From Acidimicrobiaceae bacterium (GTDB lineage: Bacteria > Actinomycetota > Acidimicrobiia > Acidimicrobiales > RAAP-2), in contig DAHVAJ010000032.1 of the NCBI GenBank assembly GCA_027314705.1, positions 1 through 64,000 on the forward strand: a DNA stretch of 64,000 bases, given 5' to 3'. A program made the position numbers and the translations under genes. The notes under the pieces are model-generated. The model worked only from the letters and a program-made list of their open reading frames with translations. It was not told where the DNA came from and ran no database searches. This document shows positions 15,711 through 24,596 of this stretch, piece by piece (within the stretch, counting starts at the first letter, position 1; every line of letters starts with the position of its first letter).

Positions 15711-17352
15711 ACTGGTCATTCGGCAGGGGACGGTCGTCGACGGCAGCGGGGCACCCGGTCGTCTGGCCGACGTCGCCATCACCGCCGGACGGATCGAGGA
15801 GATCGGGCCCGACCTGCACGGTCGGCGCGCGATCGACGCCACGGGCTGCGTCGTCGCCCCGGGGTTCATCGACATCCACACGCACTACGACGCCCAGGTC
15901 TTCTGGGACCCGGCCCTGCGGCCGTCCTCGTACCAGGGCGTCACCACGGTGATCGCCGGGAACTGCGGCTTCACCATCGCCCCCACCCGACCTGAGCACC
16001 ACGACGTCATCGTGCGCACCCTCGAGAACGTCGAGGACATGGACGCGGCCTCGCTCACCGAGGGCATCGTGTGGGAGTTCCAGACCCACCCCGAGTACAT
16101 GGAGCTCGTCCGGTCCCGGGGCACGCAGCTCAACTTCACCTGCTACGTCGGCCACAGCTCGGTCCGCCTCTACGTCATGGGCGACGCCGCCTACCAGCGG
16201 GCAGCCACACCCGAGGAGACCGACCGGATGTGCCAGCTCGTCGTGGAGGCGATCGAGGCCGGGGCAGCCGGGTTCTCGACGAGTTTCGCCTACACCCACC
16301 GCGGGATGGACGGTCTGCCGGTCCCGAGCCGCTTCGCCGCGCGTGACGAGGTCGAGGCGCTCTTCCTGGCGGCGGGCAGCACGGGCAAGGGCGTGGTGCT
16401 CGCCACTGCCGGAGACCAGTGCACCTACGCCGACATGTACGACCTGCAGCCCCGGATCGGACGGCCCGTCACCTATCCCCTGTTCGCCCTCACCGACGGG
16501 CGCCACCAGCCCCAGCTGGACCTGCACAACGAGGCCGTGGCACGCGGCTGTCAGGTCTGGCCCCAGGTGACCCCCCGGCCCCTCACCCTGCAGTTCACGA
16601 TGGAGAGCCCCTTCAGCCTCAACGTCAGCCCGGTGGTCGCCGCGCTGATGGCCCAGGACCGCGACGCCCGGATCACCGCCTACCTCGACCCCGAGTGGCG
16701 GGCCCGGGCGGCGGCCGACCTCGAACGGCAGCCGATGCGGCCCCGGTGGGAGACGTGCGAGGTCTCCGAATCCGGACGCCATCCAGAGCTCGAGGGCAGG
16801 CGGGTCGACGCCGTCGCCCGCGAGCGCGGCTGCGATCCCCTCGACGTCGTCTGCCAAGTCGCCGTCGGGGACGACCTGGCCACGCGGTTCCGCATCTACA
16901 TCGCCAACGACGAGCCGGTCAGCGTGGGCGAGCTCCTCACCCACCAACAGGTGGTGCTCGGCCTCTCCGACGCCGGTGCCCACGTGAGCCAACTGTGCGA
17001 CGCGCCGCTCCCGACCGATCTCCTCGGCACCTGGGTCCGCGACCGCGGCATCCTGCCGATCGAGCACGCCGTCCGAAAGCTGACCGGCGAGCCGGCCGAC
17101 ATCTTCGGATTCGACCGCCGCGGCTACCTGCGCGAGGGCTACTGGGCCGACGTCTGCGTGTTCGACCCGGCCACCGTGTCACCGGGACCGATGGCGCGGC
17201 TCCGCGACTTCCCGGCGGACGGCGAACGCCTGACGGCCGAGGAGCCGGTGGGGATCCGTCACGTCCTGGTCAACGGGGTGCCCATCCGTCTCGACGGGGT
17301 CCAACTCCCCCTCGGCACGGCGCCGCCGGGAATGCGACCCGAGCTCCACTGA
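15700..17352 (+). CDS. N-acyl-D-amino-acid deacylase-like amidohydrolase (Amidohydro_3)
   Basis: 550 residues. The N-terminal domain LVIRQGTVVDGSG is followed by the metal motif FIDIHTHYDAQVFWDP (HxH), GNCGFTIAP, GHSSVR and a late Asp in GLSDAGAHVSQL. This is the D-aminoacylase/dihydroorotase-like group. In actinobacterial catabolic clusters such proteins probably hydrolyse amides, lactones or lactams that are not amino acids. The start at 15700 is chosen over 15688 because GGAGGT lies just before it; it overlaps the SDR stop by 11 bp. A ring-opening role is inferred only. Confidence 0.9.
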   Translation: MPAELVIRQGTVVDGSGAPGRLADVAITAGRIEEIGPDLHGRRAIDATGCVVAPGFIDIHTHYDAQVFWDPALRPSSYQGVTTVIAGNCGFTIAPTRPEHHDVIVRTLENVEDMDAASLTEGIVWEFQTHPEYMELVRSRGTQLNFTCYVGHSSVRLYVMGDAAYQRAATPEETDRMCQLVVEAIEAGAAGFSTSFAYTHRGMDGLPVPSRFAARDEVEALFLAAGSTGKGVVLATAGDQCTYADMYDLQPRIGRPVTYPLFALTDGRHQPQLDLHNEAVARGCQVWPQVTPRPLTLQFTMESPFSLNVSPVVAALMAQDRDARITAYLDPEWRARAAADLERQPMRPRWETCEVSESGRHPELEGRRVDAVARERGCDPLDVVCQVAVGDDLATRFRIYIANDEPVSVGELLTHQQVVLGLSDAGAHVSQLCDAPLPTDLLGTWVRDRGILPIEHAVRKLTGEPADIFGFDRRGYLREGYWADVCVFDPATVSPGPMARLRDFPADGERLTAEEPVGIRHVLVNGVPIRLDGVQLPLGTAPPGMRPELH

Positions 17353-17374
17353 TGCGGGCCCGGAGGACCCGCCG

Positions 17375-19000
17375 ATGAGGCCGCTGCCCGAGCTCACCCC
17401 GTGGACCGAGTGGTACTGGACCTCCGGTGCCGACGGCATCCTGCGCATCCAGGGCTGCACCGACTGCGGTGCGCTGGTGCACCCTCCTGTCCCCGTCTGC
17501 CCCGTGTGCCGGAGCCGGTCGTCGGCCCCGACGGCGGTCTCCGGTCGGGCCACGGTCGTCGGGTACACCGTCAACCAGCACCCGTGGCACCCCGACCTGC
17601 CCCCGCCCTACGTCATCGCCGTGGTCGCACTGGCCGAGGACCCGGGCGTCCGCCTCACCACCAACGTCACCGGGTGCGACGTCGATGACGTCCGAGTCGG
17701 CCTCGAGGTCCAGGTCCGATTCGAGCACCTCGACGACGTGTGGCTCCCCGTCTTCGAGCCGACCGGGACGACCGCCACCGTCGAGCCGGACGTCACCCCG
17801 AAGGTCCCGGCACCTCGGGATCCGCTCGGAGGCGAGCGCTTCGAACACCGGGCCGTGCTCTCCGGTGTGGGACGGTCGGCACTCGGTCGCCGGCTCATGG
17901 TCAACCCGCTCTCGCTGACCGTCGACGCGTGCCTGGAGGCGGTGGCCGACGCCGGGCTGGAGCTGGCGGACATCGACGGTCTGTCGACCTATCCCGGTGC
18001 CGCCGGGATGGGGATGAGCGAGGGCGGCGTGGCCGCCGTCGAGGAGGCGCTCCGCCTCCACCCCACCTGGATCAACGGCGGGGGCGACCTCCCCGGGCCC
18101 GGAGGGGCGGTCATCGCCGCGATGCTCGCCGTCGCCGGTGGCCAGTGCCGACACGTCCTCTGCTTCCGCACGGTGTGGGAGTCGACGTTCGCCGCCCTCG
18201 GACTGCGGCCGGCAGGCGGTGGGCGTGCCTCCGGGGACCACCAGTGGCGGTCGCCCTTCGGGGCCCTGTCCGCCGCCAACTGGATCGCCATGAACGCCAA
18301 CCAGTACCTGCACCGTTACGGCGCCACCCGGGAGATGCTCGGGCTCATCGCCGTCAACGGCCGCACCAATGCCGGCCGCAACCCGGCGGCCATCTACCGG
18401 GACCCGATGACGATGGACGACTACCTGTCGGCCCGGCCCATCACCACACCGTTCGGGCTGTACGACTGCGACGTGCCCTGTGACGGCTCGATCGCCGTCG
18501 TGGTGTCCGATGCGTCCGTGGCCGGGAGCCTGCCCGGCACGGCGATCCGGGTCGAAGCCGTCGGCACCCAGATCCTCGAGCGAGTCTCGTGGGACCAGGG
18601 GACCATCACCCACGAGCCGCAGGTGCTCGGCCAGGCCGCCCACCTCTGGACCCGGACCAGCCTCCGTCCGGCCGACGTGGACCTCGCCCTCGTCTACGAC
18701 GGCTTCACGTTCAACGCCGTCTCGTGGCTCGAGGCGCTCGGCTTCTGTCCCCTCGGCGAGGCGCAGGACTGGCTCGACGGGGGGAAGCGGATCGCCCTTG
18801 GCGGCGAGCTCCCGGTGAACCCCCACGGCGGCCAGCTCAGCGAGGGGCGGACCCACGGGTTCGGCTTCCTCTACGAGGCGGTCAAGCAACTCCGTCACGA
18901 GGCGGACGGACGTCAGGTGACCGACGCCACCACGGCCGTGGTCACCACCGGCGGGGGGACCCCGTCGGGCGTCCTCCTCCTCCAGCGGGACCAGGCCTAG
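17375..19000 (+). CDS. DUF35 (Zn-ribbon/OB-fold) fused to thiolase-like lipid-transfer domain
   Basis: 541 residues in two parts. Residues 1-150 are DUF35: a rubredoxin-like zinc ribbon with Cys28, Cys31, Cys42 and Cys45 (CTDCG, CPVCR), then an OB-fold. From about 155 a thiolase superfamily domain follows (AVLSGVGRSALGRR) with YDGFTFNAVSWLEALGFC and NPHGGQLSEGR. The usual thiolase nucleophile Cys is not seen, as in Ltp2-type aldolases, which need a separate DUF35 partner. A fused retro-aldolase releasing a side-chain fragment from a beta-hydroxyacyl-CoA is the best inference. GGAGGA precedes the ATG. Confidence 0.88.
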   Translation: MRPLPELTPWTEWYWTSGADGILRIQGCTDCGALVHPPVPVCPVCRSRSSAPTAVSGRATVVGYTVNQHPWHPDLPPPYVIAVVALAEDPGVRLTTNVTGCDVDDVRVGLEVQVRFEHLDDVWLPVFEPTGTTATVEPDVTPKVPAPRDPLGGERFEHRAVLSGVGRSALGRRLMVNPLSLTVDACLEAVADAGLELADIDGLSTYPGAAGMGMSEGGVAAVEEALRLHPTWINGGGDLPGPGGAVIAAMLAVAGGQCRHVLCFRTVWESTFAALGLRPAGGGRASGDHQWRSPFGALSAANWIAMNANQYLHRYGATREMLGLIAVNGRTNAGRNPAAIYRDPMTMDDYLSARPITTPFGLYDCDVPCDGSIAVVVSDASVAGSLPGTAIRVEAVGTQILERVSWDQGTITHEPQVLGQAAHLWTRTSLRPADVDLALVYDGFTFNAVSWLEALGFCPLGEAQDWLDGGKRIALGGELPVNPHGGQLSEGRTHGFGFLYEAVKQLRHEADGRQVTDATTAVVTTGGGTPSGVLLLQRDQA

Positions 19001-19962
19001 GGCGTCGGGGAACGCGACGGGCCGGTCGTCCGGCCTCCGTCCACCGTCCGGGCCCGCTCGAAGGTGCGCCGGAGCCAGGCCCCCGTCTGCCCGAAGGCCA
19101 GGCCCGCCGCCGGGAACCCGAAGTTGATGAAGCCGTGGGGCTGACCCGGATAGCAGACCTCGTCGACCTCGACGCCGTCGGCCCGGAGGCGGGCGGCGTA
19201 CGCACGCCCTTCGTCCCGGAGCATGTCGCACCCTCCCAGCAGGACCAGGGCCGGCGGGAGGCCGGCGAGCGACGGGGCCGAGAGGGGGGCCGCATACGGG
19301 TCGTCGTCCAGGTCCCGGCCGGCACTGTACGCCTCCCAGTACCGCTCCCCGGCCTTGCGGCTGATGACCAGCCCGTCGAACTCCGTCATCGACGGGTGGA
19401 GCCTCGAACCGGCGACCCCGGGGTACAGCAACACCTGTCCGGCCGGCGACGCACCGCCGAGGTCACGCAGCCGGAGCGACACCGTGGCCGCCAGGTTGCC
19501 GCCGGCGCTCTCACCGGCCACGGCGACGGCCGACGACGGCAGACCGAACCGCTCGCTGGCGTCGAGCGCCCACCGGGTGACCGACACGCAGTCGTCGAGG
19601 CCGGCCGGGTACGGGTGCTCGGGGGCCAGCCGGTACCCGACCGACACCACCACGGCGCCCGAGGCGTGCGCGATCTCCCGGGCGACACCGTCCATCAGCC
19701 CGATGCTCCCGATGACGTACCCGCCGCCGTGGAAGTACACGACCAGTCCTGTCGGCTCGCCCTCGCCGCGGTAGATCCGGACGGGGACGGCACCGACCTG
19801 CTCGTCGTCGACGTGGGCCATCTCCTGGGTCCGCTGTGGTCCGTAGTCGCCGCGGGCCAGCTCGAGGAGCTCCGGCACCAGGTCCTCGAAGGGTTTCGCC
19901 CGCTCCGGGTTCGCGGCCATCCACTCGACCACCCAGGGGTCGAGCACGCCCTCGTCGCTCAT
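18997..19962 (-). CDS. Alpha/beta-hydrolase, hormone-sensitive-lipase-type esterase
   Basis: 321 residues. HSL-family oxyanion motif FHGGGYV, nucleophile GESAGGN, acid in GGCDMLRDEG and His in GQPHGFINF. It should hydrolyse carboxylic esters of a small or alicyclic substrate. It is last of a five-gene minus operon; the upstream stop is only 4 bp away and GGGGAGGA precedes the ATG. Its stop shares the tetranucleotide CTAG with the convergent DUF35-thiolase gene. The C-terminal tail (TTGPSRSPTP) is extra to the fold. Confidence 0.93.
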   Translation of the reverse strand: MSDEGVLDPWVVEWMAANPERAKPFEDLVPELLELARGDYGPQRTQEMAHVDDEQVGAVPVRIYRGEGEPTGLVVYFHGGGYVIGSIGLMDGVAREIAHASGAVVVSVGYRLAPEHPYPAGLDDCVSVTRWALDASERFGLPSSAVAVAGESAGGNLAATVSLRLRDLGGASPAGQVLLYPGVAGSRLHPSMTEFDGLVISRKAGERYWEAYSAGRDLDDDPYAAPLSAPSLAGLPPALVLLGGCDMLRDEGRAYAARLRADGVEVDEVCYPGQPHGFINFGFPAAGLAFGQTGAWLRRTFERARTVDGGRTTGPSRSPTP

Positions 19963-19966
19963 GCGC

Positions 19967-21016
19967 TCATCCTCCCCGGCCGAGGTCGGCCACGACCTGC
20001 GGCAGATCGACCGTGGTCCGGATGCCCGGAGCTGCTTCGCAGACGGCGGACACCGCGTTCACGGCGCGGTGCGCCGTGTACCCGGGCGTCGTCTCCGCCA
20101 TCAGCTCCGGCGGGACGGCCAGCCGGAGCTCCATGTCGAGGGGACAGTCGCCGTCGACGGTCACCCGCCATCCCCCCGACCGCAGGTCCCACACGGCGTC
20201 GAGGGCGGTGGTGCAGTACCACGTGGCACTGAAACTGATCAGCTCGTCGCCCCGGTGCCTGCCGACCACGTGCATCCGTTGACCGGCGACGGTACCGGCC
20301 GGGATCGTCCCGGCGGCGATCTCGACGTCGTGCACGGCCGTGGCGACCTCCCCGGTGGACTCGACCGACTCGAGCGGCATCCCCAGCGCATCACCGATGA
20401 GCCGGAGTGACGGCCCGAATGCCTCCGCACCGTGCGCCATGCGCTGCGGGTCGAAGGTGGAGGGGTGCCGGCCGTAGCCCATGAGGTCGAAGAGGAGCTC
20501 CGGTGAGTTGCGGCTCGAGAGGTCGGCGAATTCGGCGATGTGCAGGCGGTCCAGGCGGCGCTGGAGCGAGGTCAGGACGATGGGCACCGCCTCGGAGATG
20601 AACCCCGGGCTGCTCCCGGTGCTGTGCAGCGAGGCGTTGCCGCTGGCGCAGGCGGCCTCGATCGGCCCGCGCACGGCCGGATCCATGCTGCCCGGGTGGT
20701 GGAACCCCCCGGTGGTGGTCACCACGTTGACCCCGGACGCCAGGAGCGTGCAGAGCACCTCGACGTCGTATCCCTGCGGCATGTAGAGCACGCAGTCCGG
20801 CCGGCCGGCCAGGACCTGGTCGAGGTCGTCCGTGGCCGTGACGCCCGTCGGATCGAGCCCGCACAGTGCACCGGCGTCCTGACCCACCTTGTCGGGGTCG
20901 GTCACCCGCACCCCCACCAGGTCGAGCCGGGGATGTTCGATGACGGCCCGGAGGGCGCGGCTCCCGATGTTGCCCGTCGCCCACTGGACCACCCGGTAGG
21001 TGGGAAGAAGCGTCAC
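19967..21016 (-). CDS. DapB-like NAD(P)-dependent reductase/dehydrogenase
   Basis: 349 residues from GTG. The start VTLLPTYRVVQWATGNIGSRALRAVIEHP is the typical N-terminus of the mycobacterial dihydrodipicolinate-reductase-like group (relatives act on 2,4-diaminopentanoate or amines). The Rossmann motif is WATGNIG. The ORF track start 79 codons upstream was rejected because the GTG overlaps the stop of the previous gene (GTGA). The true reaction in such catabolic operons is unknown; hydride transfer to a keto or imine group is likely. Confidence 0.87.
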   Translation of the reverse strand: MTLLPTYRVVQWATGNIGSRALRAVIEHPRLDLVGVRVTDPDKVGQDAGALCGLDPTGVTATDDLDQVLAGRPDCVLYMPQGYDVEVLCTLLASGVNVVTTTGGFHHPGSMDPAVRGPIEAACASGNASLHSTGSSPGFISEAVPIVLTSLQRRLDRLHIAEFADLSSRNSPELLFDLMGYGRHPSTFDPQRMAHGAEAFGPSLRLIGDALGMPLESVESTGEVATAVHDVEIAAGTIPAGTVAGQRMHVVGRHRGDELISFSATWYCTTALDAVWDLRSGGWRVTVDGDCPLDMELRLAVPPELMAETTPGYTAHRAVNAVSAVCEAAPGIRTTVDLPQVVADLGRGG

Positions 21017-21948
21017 CGTTCCGCACGCGGCCCGGACCGCTCGGCGGCGACGAGTGCGGCCTTGTGCAGCACGTTGGCGGCCAGCCTCATGTGGGCGGCG
21101 TCCACCAGGCGGCCGTCCCGCCCGATGGCTCCCACGCCGTCGGCCTCCGACGCACGGTAGGTCGCGATGGACTCCTCGGCGTCTCGGACCTCTGCCTCGG
21201 TGGGGGCGAACACGGCGTTGGCGACGGGGACCTGTCCGGGATGGACGGCCCACTTCCCGTCGTACCCCAGGAGGCTGGCGTGCCCGGCCGACCGACGGTA
21301 GCCGTCGAGGTCCTCGTAGGCCGGGTACGGCGCGTCGATGGCATCGATGCCAGCGGCGCGAGCTGCGGCCAGGATCTGCACCCTCGCATGATGCCAGAAG
21401 TCCCCCGGGTACTCACCCACCGGATCGAAGTTCCCGTCCACCCGTGCGTGCAGGGAGGCGGAGAGGTCGCCGGCGCCGAAGATGATGGCTTCGAGTCGGT
21501 CGCTCGACCGGGCGATGGCGGCGGCGTTGGACAGGCCCTCGGCCTCCTCGATCAGGACCTCGAGCCCGATCCGCTTGGTCAGGTGGAGCTTGGCCTCGAG
21601 CTGGGTGAGGAGGACGTCGAACCACCACACGTCGCGTGCGGTGCGCGCCTTGGGCACGATGATCACGTCGAGGGCGTCCCGGGCGCCGGTGACCACCTCG
21701 ACCACGTCGCCGTAGCACCACGGCGTCCCGAGGCCGTTGACCCGGACGGCCCGCACCACCCGACCCCAGTCCTGGTTGACCAGGGCATCGACGGCGATGG
21801 CCCGCGCTGCCTCCTTGACGACCGGCGCGCAGGCGTCCTCGAGGTCCAAGAACACGAGATCGGCGCCGGAGCTCGGCGCCTTCGCACACATCCGCTCGCT
21901 GCTGGCCGGAGTGGCCAGCTCGGAGCGTCGGGCTCGGGGTTCGTACAC
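21013..21948 (-). CDS. HpcH/HpaI-CitE family CoA-ester lyase
   Basis: 311 residues. A CitE-like TIM barrel: FLDLEDACAP early, LEVLIEEAEGLSNAAAI with a metal-ligand Glu, IFGAGDLSAS with Asp, and a C-terminal KWAVHPGQVPVAN. Relatives cleave malyl-, citramalyl- or beta-methylmalyl-CoA to acetyl-CoA plus a 2-oxoacid, or hydrolyse malyl-CoA. It sits right after a CaiB CoA transferase, the arrangement expected for activation and cleavage of a beta-hydroxy acid. The GTG start has a GGAGG site five bases upstream. Confidence 0.92.
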   Translation of the reverse strand: MYEPRARRSELATPASSERMCAKAPSSGADLVFLDLEDACAPVVKEAARAIAVDALVNQDWGRVVRAVRVNGLGTPWCYGDVVEVVTGARDALDVIIVPKARTARDVWWFDVLLTQLEAKLHLTKRIGLEVLIEEAEGLSNAAAIARSSDRLEAIIFGAGDLSASLHARVDGNFDPVGEYPGDFWHHARVQILAAARAAGIDAIDAPYPAYEDLDGYRRSAGHASLLGYDGKWAVHPGQVPVANAVFAPTEAEVRDAEESIATYRASEADGVGAIGRDGRLVDAAHMRLAANVLHKAALVAAERSGPRAER

Positions 21949-21972
21949 GGGTGCCTCCGTCGGTGCGTGCGG

Positions 21973-23175
21973 TCAGATGACGCCGGCCGCCCGCAGGGCG
22001 GCGAGGCGGTCGGGCCCGAGGCCGAGCAGCCCGCCGTAGACGGCGTCGTTCTCCGCGCCCAGGGCCTGCCCGAGATGGTCGATGTGCCCGGGCGTCTCGG
22101 AGAGCTGCGCCAGCGGTGCCTGGACCCGGACCGGGCCGAGCTCGGGGTCGTCGATCCGGGGGAAGGTCCCCCGGGCCCGCAGGTGCTCGTCCTCGAGGAG
22201 CTGCCTGGCATCGTAGACCGGGGCCGCGGCCACGTCGGCCTCGAGGAACACCTCCATCACGTCGTCGAGGGTGCGCCGTGCGATCCACTCGGCCACCATG
22301 GCGTCGATCTCGGTCCCCCGCTCCTGGCGACGGACCGGGTCCACGTAGTCGGGATCCTCGGCCAGATCGGGGCGGCCGATGGCGCGGAAGACCCGCACGA
22401 CGATGTTGGCCGAGGCGCTCGAGATGGCCAGCCACTTGCCGTCGGCCGTCAGGTAGGCGTTGCGGGGGGCGCTGGCCGCGAGGTGGTTCCCCACCCGTCC
22501 GGCGACGGTCCCCAGTTGGTCGAAGGTGAGGGTCGACGACTCGATGAGGCGGGCCAGGGGCTCGATCAGGTTGACGTCGACCAGCTGGCCCGTCCCCCCG
22601 CCGACGTCGCGGTGGTAGAGCGCCATCATCACCGCCCACGTCGCGGCCTGGGCGGCCACGCCGTCGGCCAGCATGAACGGGGGGAGGGTCGGAGGCCCGT
22701 CGGGCTGGCCCGTCACCTGGGCGAAGCCGCTCATGGCTTCGGCCAGCGTGCCGAATCCCGGCCGGTCGCTCCCGGGACCACCCCGGCCGTAGCCGCTGAC
22801 GTGGAGCATCACGAGCTGCGGGTGGCGCGCGTGGACCGACTCGTAGTCGAGGCCCCACCGGAGCAGGGCGCTCGGGCGGTTGCCCACGACGAGCACGTCG
22901 GTCACGTCGAGCAGCTGGTGGAACAGCGCCTGGCCGTCGTGCCGCCGGAGGTCGAGGGTGATGCAGCGCTTGTTGCGACTGACGCTCTTCCACACCAGGC
23001 CGACGCCGCCCTTGGTGGGCCCCCAGGTCCGCAGCGGGTCACCCGCACCGGGCTGTTCGACCTTGACGACCTCGGCGCCGAACTCGCCCAGCATGGTGGC
23101 CACCATCGGCCCGGCCACCAGGGTGGCGGCGTCGACGACCCGGAGCCCGGTGAGCGGGCCCGCGACGTCAGCCAC
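21973..23175 (-). CDS. Class III (CaiB/BaiF) CoA transferase
   Basis: 400 residues from the GTG at 23175 (VADVAGPLTGLRVVDAATL), the normal family length; the 54 extra residues in the track read as non-coding. LGEFGAEVVKVEQPGAGDPLR and SRNKRCITLDLRR are class III signatures, and the Asp in FMLADGVAAQ aligns with the acyl-carrying Asp. It moves CoA between carboxylates or isomerises acyl-CoAs. It overlaps the upstream gene by 8 bp and precedes the CitE-like lyase, its likely next step. Confidence 0.92.
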   Translation of the reverse strand: MADVAGPLTGLRVVDAATLVAGPMVATMLGEFGAEVVKVEQPGAGDPLRTWGPTKGGVGLVWKSVSRNKRCITLDLRRHDGQALFHQLLDVTDVLVVGNRPSALLRWGLDYESVHARHPQLVMLHVSGYGRGGPGSDRPGFGTLAEAMSGFAQVTGQPDGPPTLPPFMLADGVAAQAATWAVMMALYHRDVGGGTGQLVDVNLIEPLARLIESSTLTFDQLGTVAGRVGNHLAASAPRNAYLTADGKWLAISSASANIVVRVFRAIGRPDLAEDPDYVDPVRRQERGTEIDAMVAEWIARRTLDDVMEVFLEADVAAAPVYDARQLLEDEHLRARGTFPRIDDPELGPVRVQAPLAQLSETPGHIDHLGQALGAENDAVYGGLLGLGPDRLAALRAAGVI

Positions 23176-24520
23176 GGGTGCCGCACTCGGGCCGGACGAG
23201 CCCGAGGTGGTCCCGGAGGGTGGTGCCGCTGTACCGGTCCCGGAACACCCGGCGCCGCTGGAGCTCCGGCACCACGAGCCGCACGACGTCCTCGTAGGCG
23301 CCGGGGCTGTGGGTGGCGGCGACGACGAACCCGTCACAGGCGTCGGCGTCGAACCACTCCTGCATCTGGTCGGCGACCTCCGCCCCGGTGCCGACGAAGC
23401 GCGGACCCTGGAGCAGCGTGGCCCGGTGCCCGGCCAGGTCGGCCAGGGTGACCGTCCCGCCGATGTGGGCCTGGAGGTTCTGGACCAGTCCTCGGATGCC
23501 CGAGACCGACCCGATGAGCTCGTCGGTGATCGGCGTGTCGAGGGCCAGGCCGGAGAAGTCGTAGTTCATCAACTCGGAGAGCAGGGTCAGCGAGGCCACC
23601 GGGTCGACGAAGTCGTTCAGGAACATCTGCTCGCGCTCCTGGGCCTGCGCCGCCGACTCCCCGAGCACCGTGTAGGCCATCGGCAGCATCTTCACCGAGT
23701 CGGGGTCGCGCCCGTCCTGGGCGATGCGCTCCTTCTGGTCCTGGTAGTGGGCGCGCGCCACTCCGAGGCTGGGATCGCCGGTGAAGATGACCTCGGCCCA
23801 TCGGGCGGCGAAGTCCCGCCCGCGCCCCGAGGAGCCGGCCTGGAGCAGCACCGGACGCCCCTGCGGGGTGCGCGGCACCGTGAGGGGCCCACGCACCTTG
23901 AACCACTCGCCTTCGTAGTTGACCTCGTGGACCTTGTCGGGGTCGGCGAAGATGCCGTTGACCCGGTCCAGGATCAGGGCGTCGTCCTCCCAGGAGTCCC
24001 ACAGCCCGGTGGTGGCCTCGAGGAACTCGTCCGCCCGGTCGTAGCGGGCGTCATGGTCCAGCACCTGGTCGACGCCGAAGTTCTGCGCCTCGCTGTCGTT
24101 CACCGACGTCACCACGTTCCAGGCCGCCCGGCCGCCGGTGAGGTGGTCGAGGGTGGCGAAGGTGCGGGCCACGTGGAACGGGGAGGAGTAGGTGGTCGAG
24201 TAGGTGGCGCCCAGGCCGATCGAGCGGGTGGCGGCGGCGACGACGCCCAGCACGATGCTCAGGTCGAGCTTGACCGGGCGGGCACCGTGGCGGACCGCCT
24301 CGGCCACCGAGCCGCCGTAGATGCCCGGCATGGCCAGGCGGTCGTCGAAGAACATCATGTCGAAGCAGCCCTCTTCGAGGGTGCGCCCGAGCTTGGCGTA
24401 GTACCCGGCGTCCAGGAACCCGTGCTCGGTGGCCGGATGGCGCCACGAACCCGCGTAGACGGTGGCGTTCCCCGCCTGCATGAACCCCACCAGCGACATC
24501 TGCTTCACCGGAATCACCAT
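23168..24520 (-). CDS. FMN-dependent monooxygenase, NtaA/SnaA/DszA family
   Basis: 450 residues. The start MVIPVKQMSLVGFMQAGN, then ATRSIGLGATYSTTYSSPFHVARTFATLDHLTGGRAAWNVVTS and VLLQAGSSGRGRDFAARWAE, are hallmarks of the two-component group that uses reduced FMN and O2 (nitrilotriacetate, dibenzothiophene or alkane-type substrates). A flavin reductase is needed but none is adjacent. The ORF track begins 65 codons earlier inside the divergent GntR gene; 24520 is the family start and fits the promoter. First gene of a five-gene operon. Confidence 0.93.
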   Translation of the reverse strand: MVIPVKQMSLVGFMQAGNATVYAGSWRHPATEHGFLDAGYYAKLGRTLEEGCFDMMFFDDRLAMPGIYGGSVAEAVRHGARPVKLDLSIVLGVVAAATRSIGLGATYSTTYSSPFHVARTFATLDHLTGGRAAWNVVTSVNDSEAQNFGVDQVLDHDARYDRADEFLEATTGLWDSWEDDALILDRVNGIFADPDKVHEVNYEGEWFKVRGPLTVPRTPQGRPVLLQAGSSGRGRDFAARWAEVIFTGDPSLGVARAHYQDQKERIAQDGRDPDSVKMLPMAYTVLGESAAQAQEREQMFLNDFVDPVASLTLLSELMNYDFSGLALDTPITDELIGSVSGIRGLVQNLQAHIGGTVTLADLAGHRATLLQGPRFVGTGAEVADQMQEWFDADACDGFVVAATHSPGAYEDVVRLVVPELQRRRVFRDRYSGTTLRDHLGLVRPECGTRG

Positions 24521-24559
24521 GGCTCTCGTGGCCGGTCGACGGCCGTCGACTGTGGACGG

Positions 24560-24596
24560 TCTGTGAAATGTAGAATGTGATATGTCAGATTTCAAA
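24560..24596. promoter_or_regulatory. Overlapping divergent promoters with inverted repeat (GntR control region)
   Basis: On the minus strand TTGAAA (24590-24595) and TACATT (24567-24572) are spaced by 17 bases, a strong promoter for the monooxygenase operon. On the plus strand TAGAAT (24571-24576) lies five bases before the GntR ATG, implying a leaderless message. TGAAAT (24564-24569) and ATTTCA (24589-24594) form an inverted repeat that brackets both -10 boxes and the GntR start codon. This AT-rich patch stands out from its GC-rich surroundings. Autoregulation by the GntR protein is the obvious inference. Confidence 0.65.

Noticed and set aside
21064-23451. 795-residue plus ORF antisense to the CitE-like and CoA transferase genes
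   Set aside because: Its composition is typical of a reverse-complement shadow and it has no start signal or domain.
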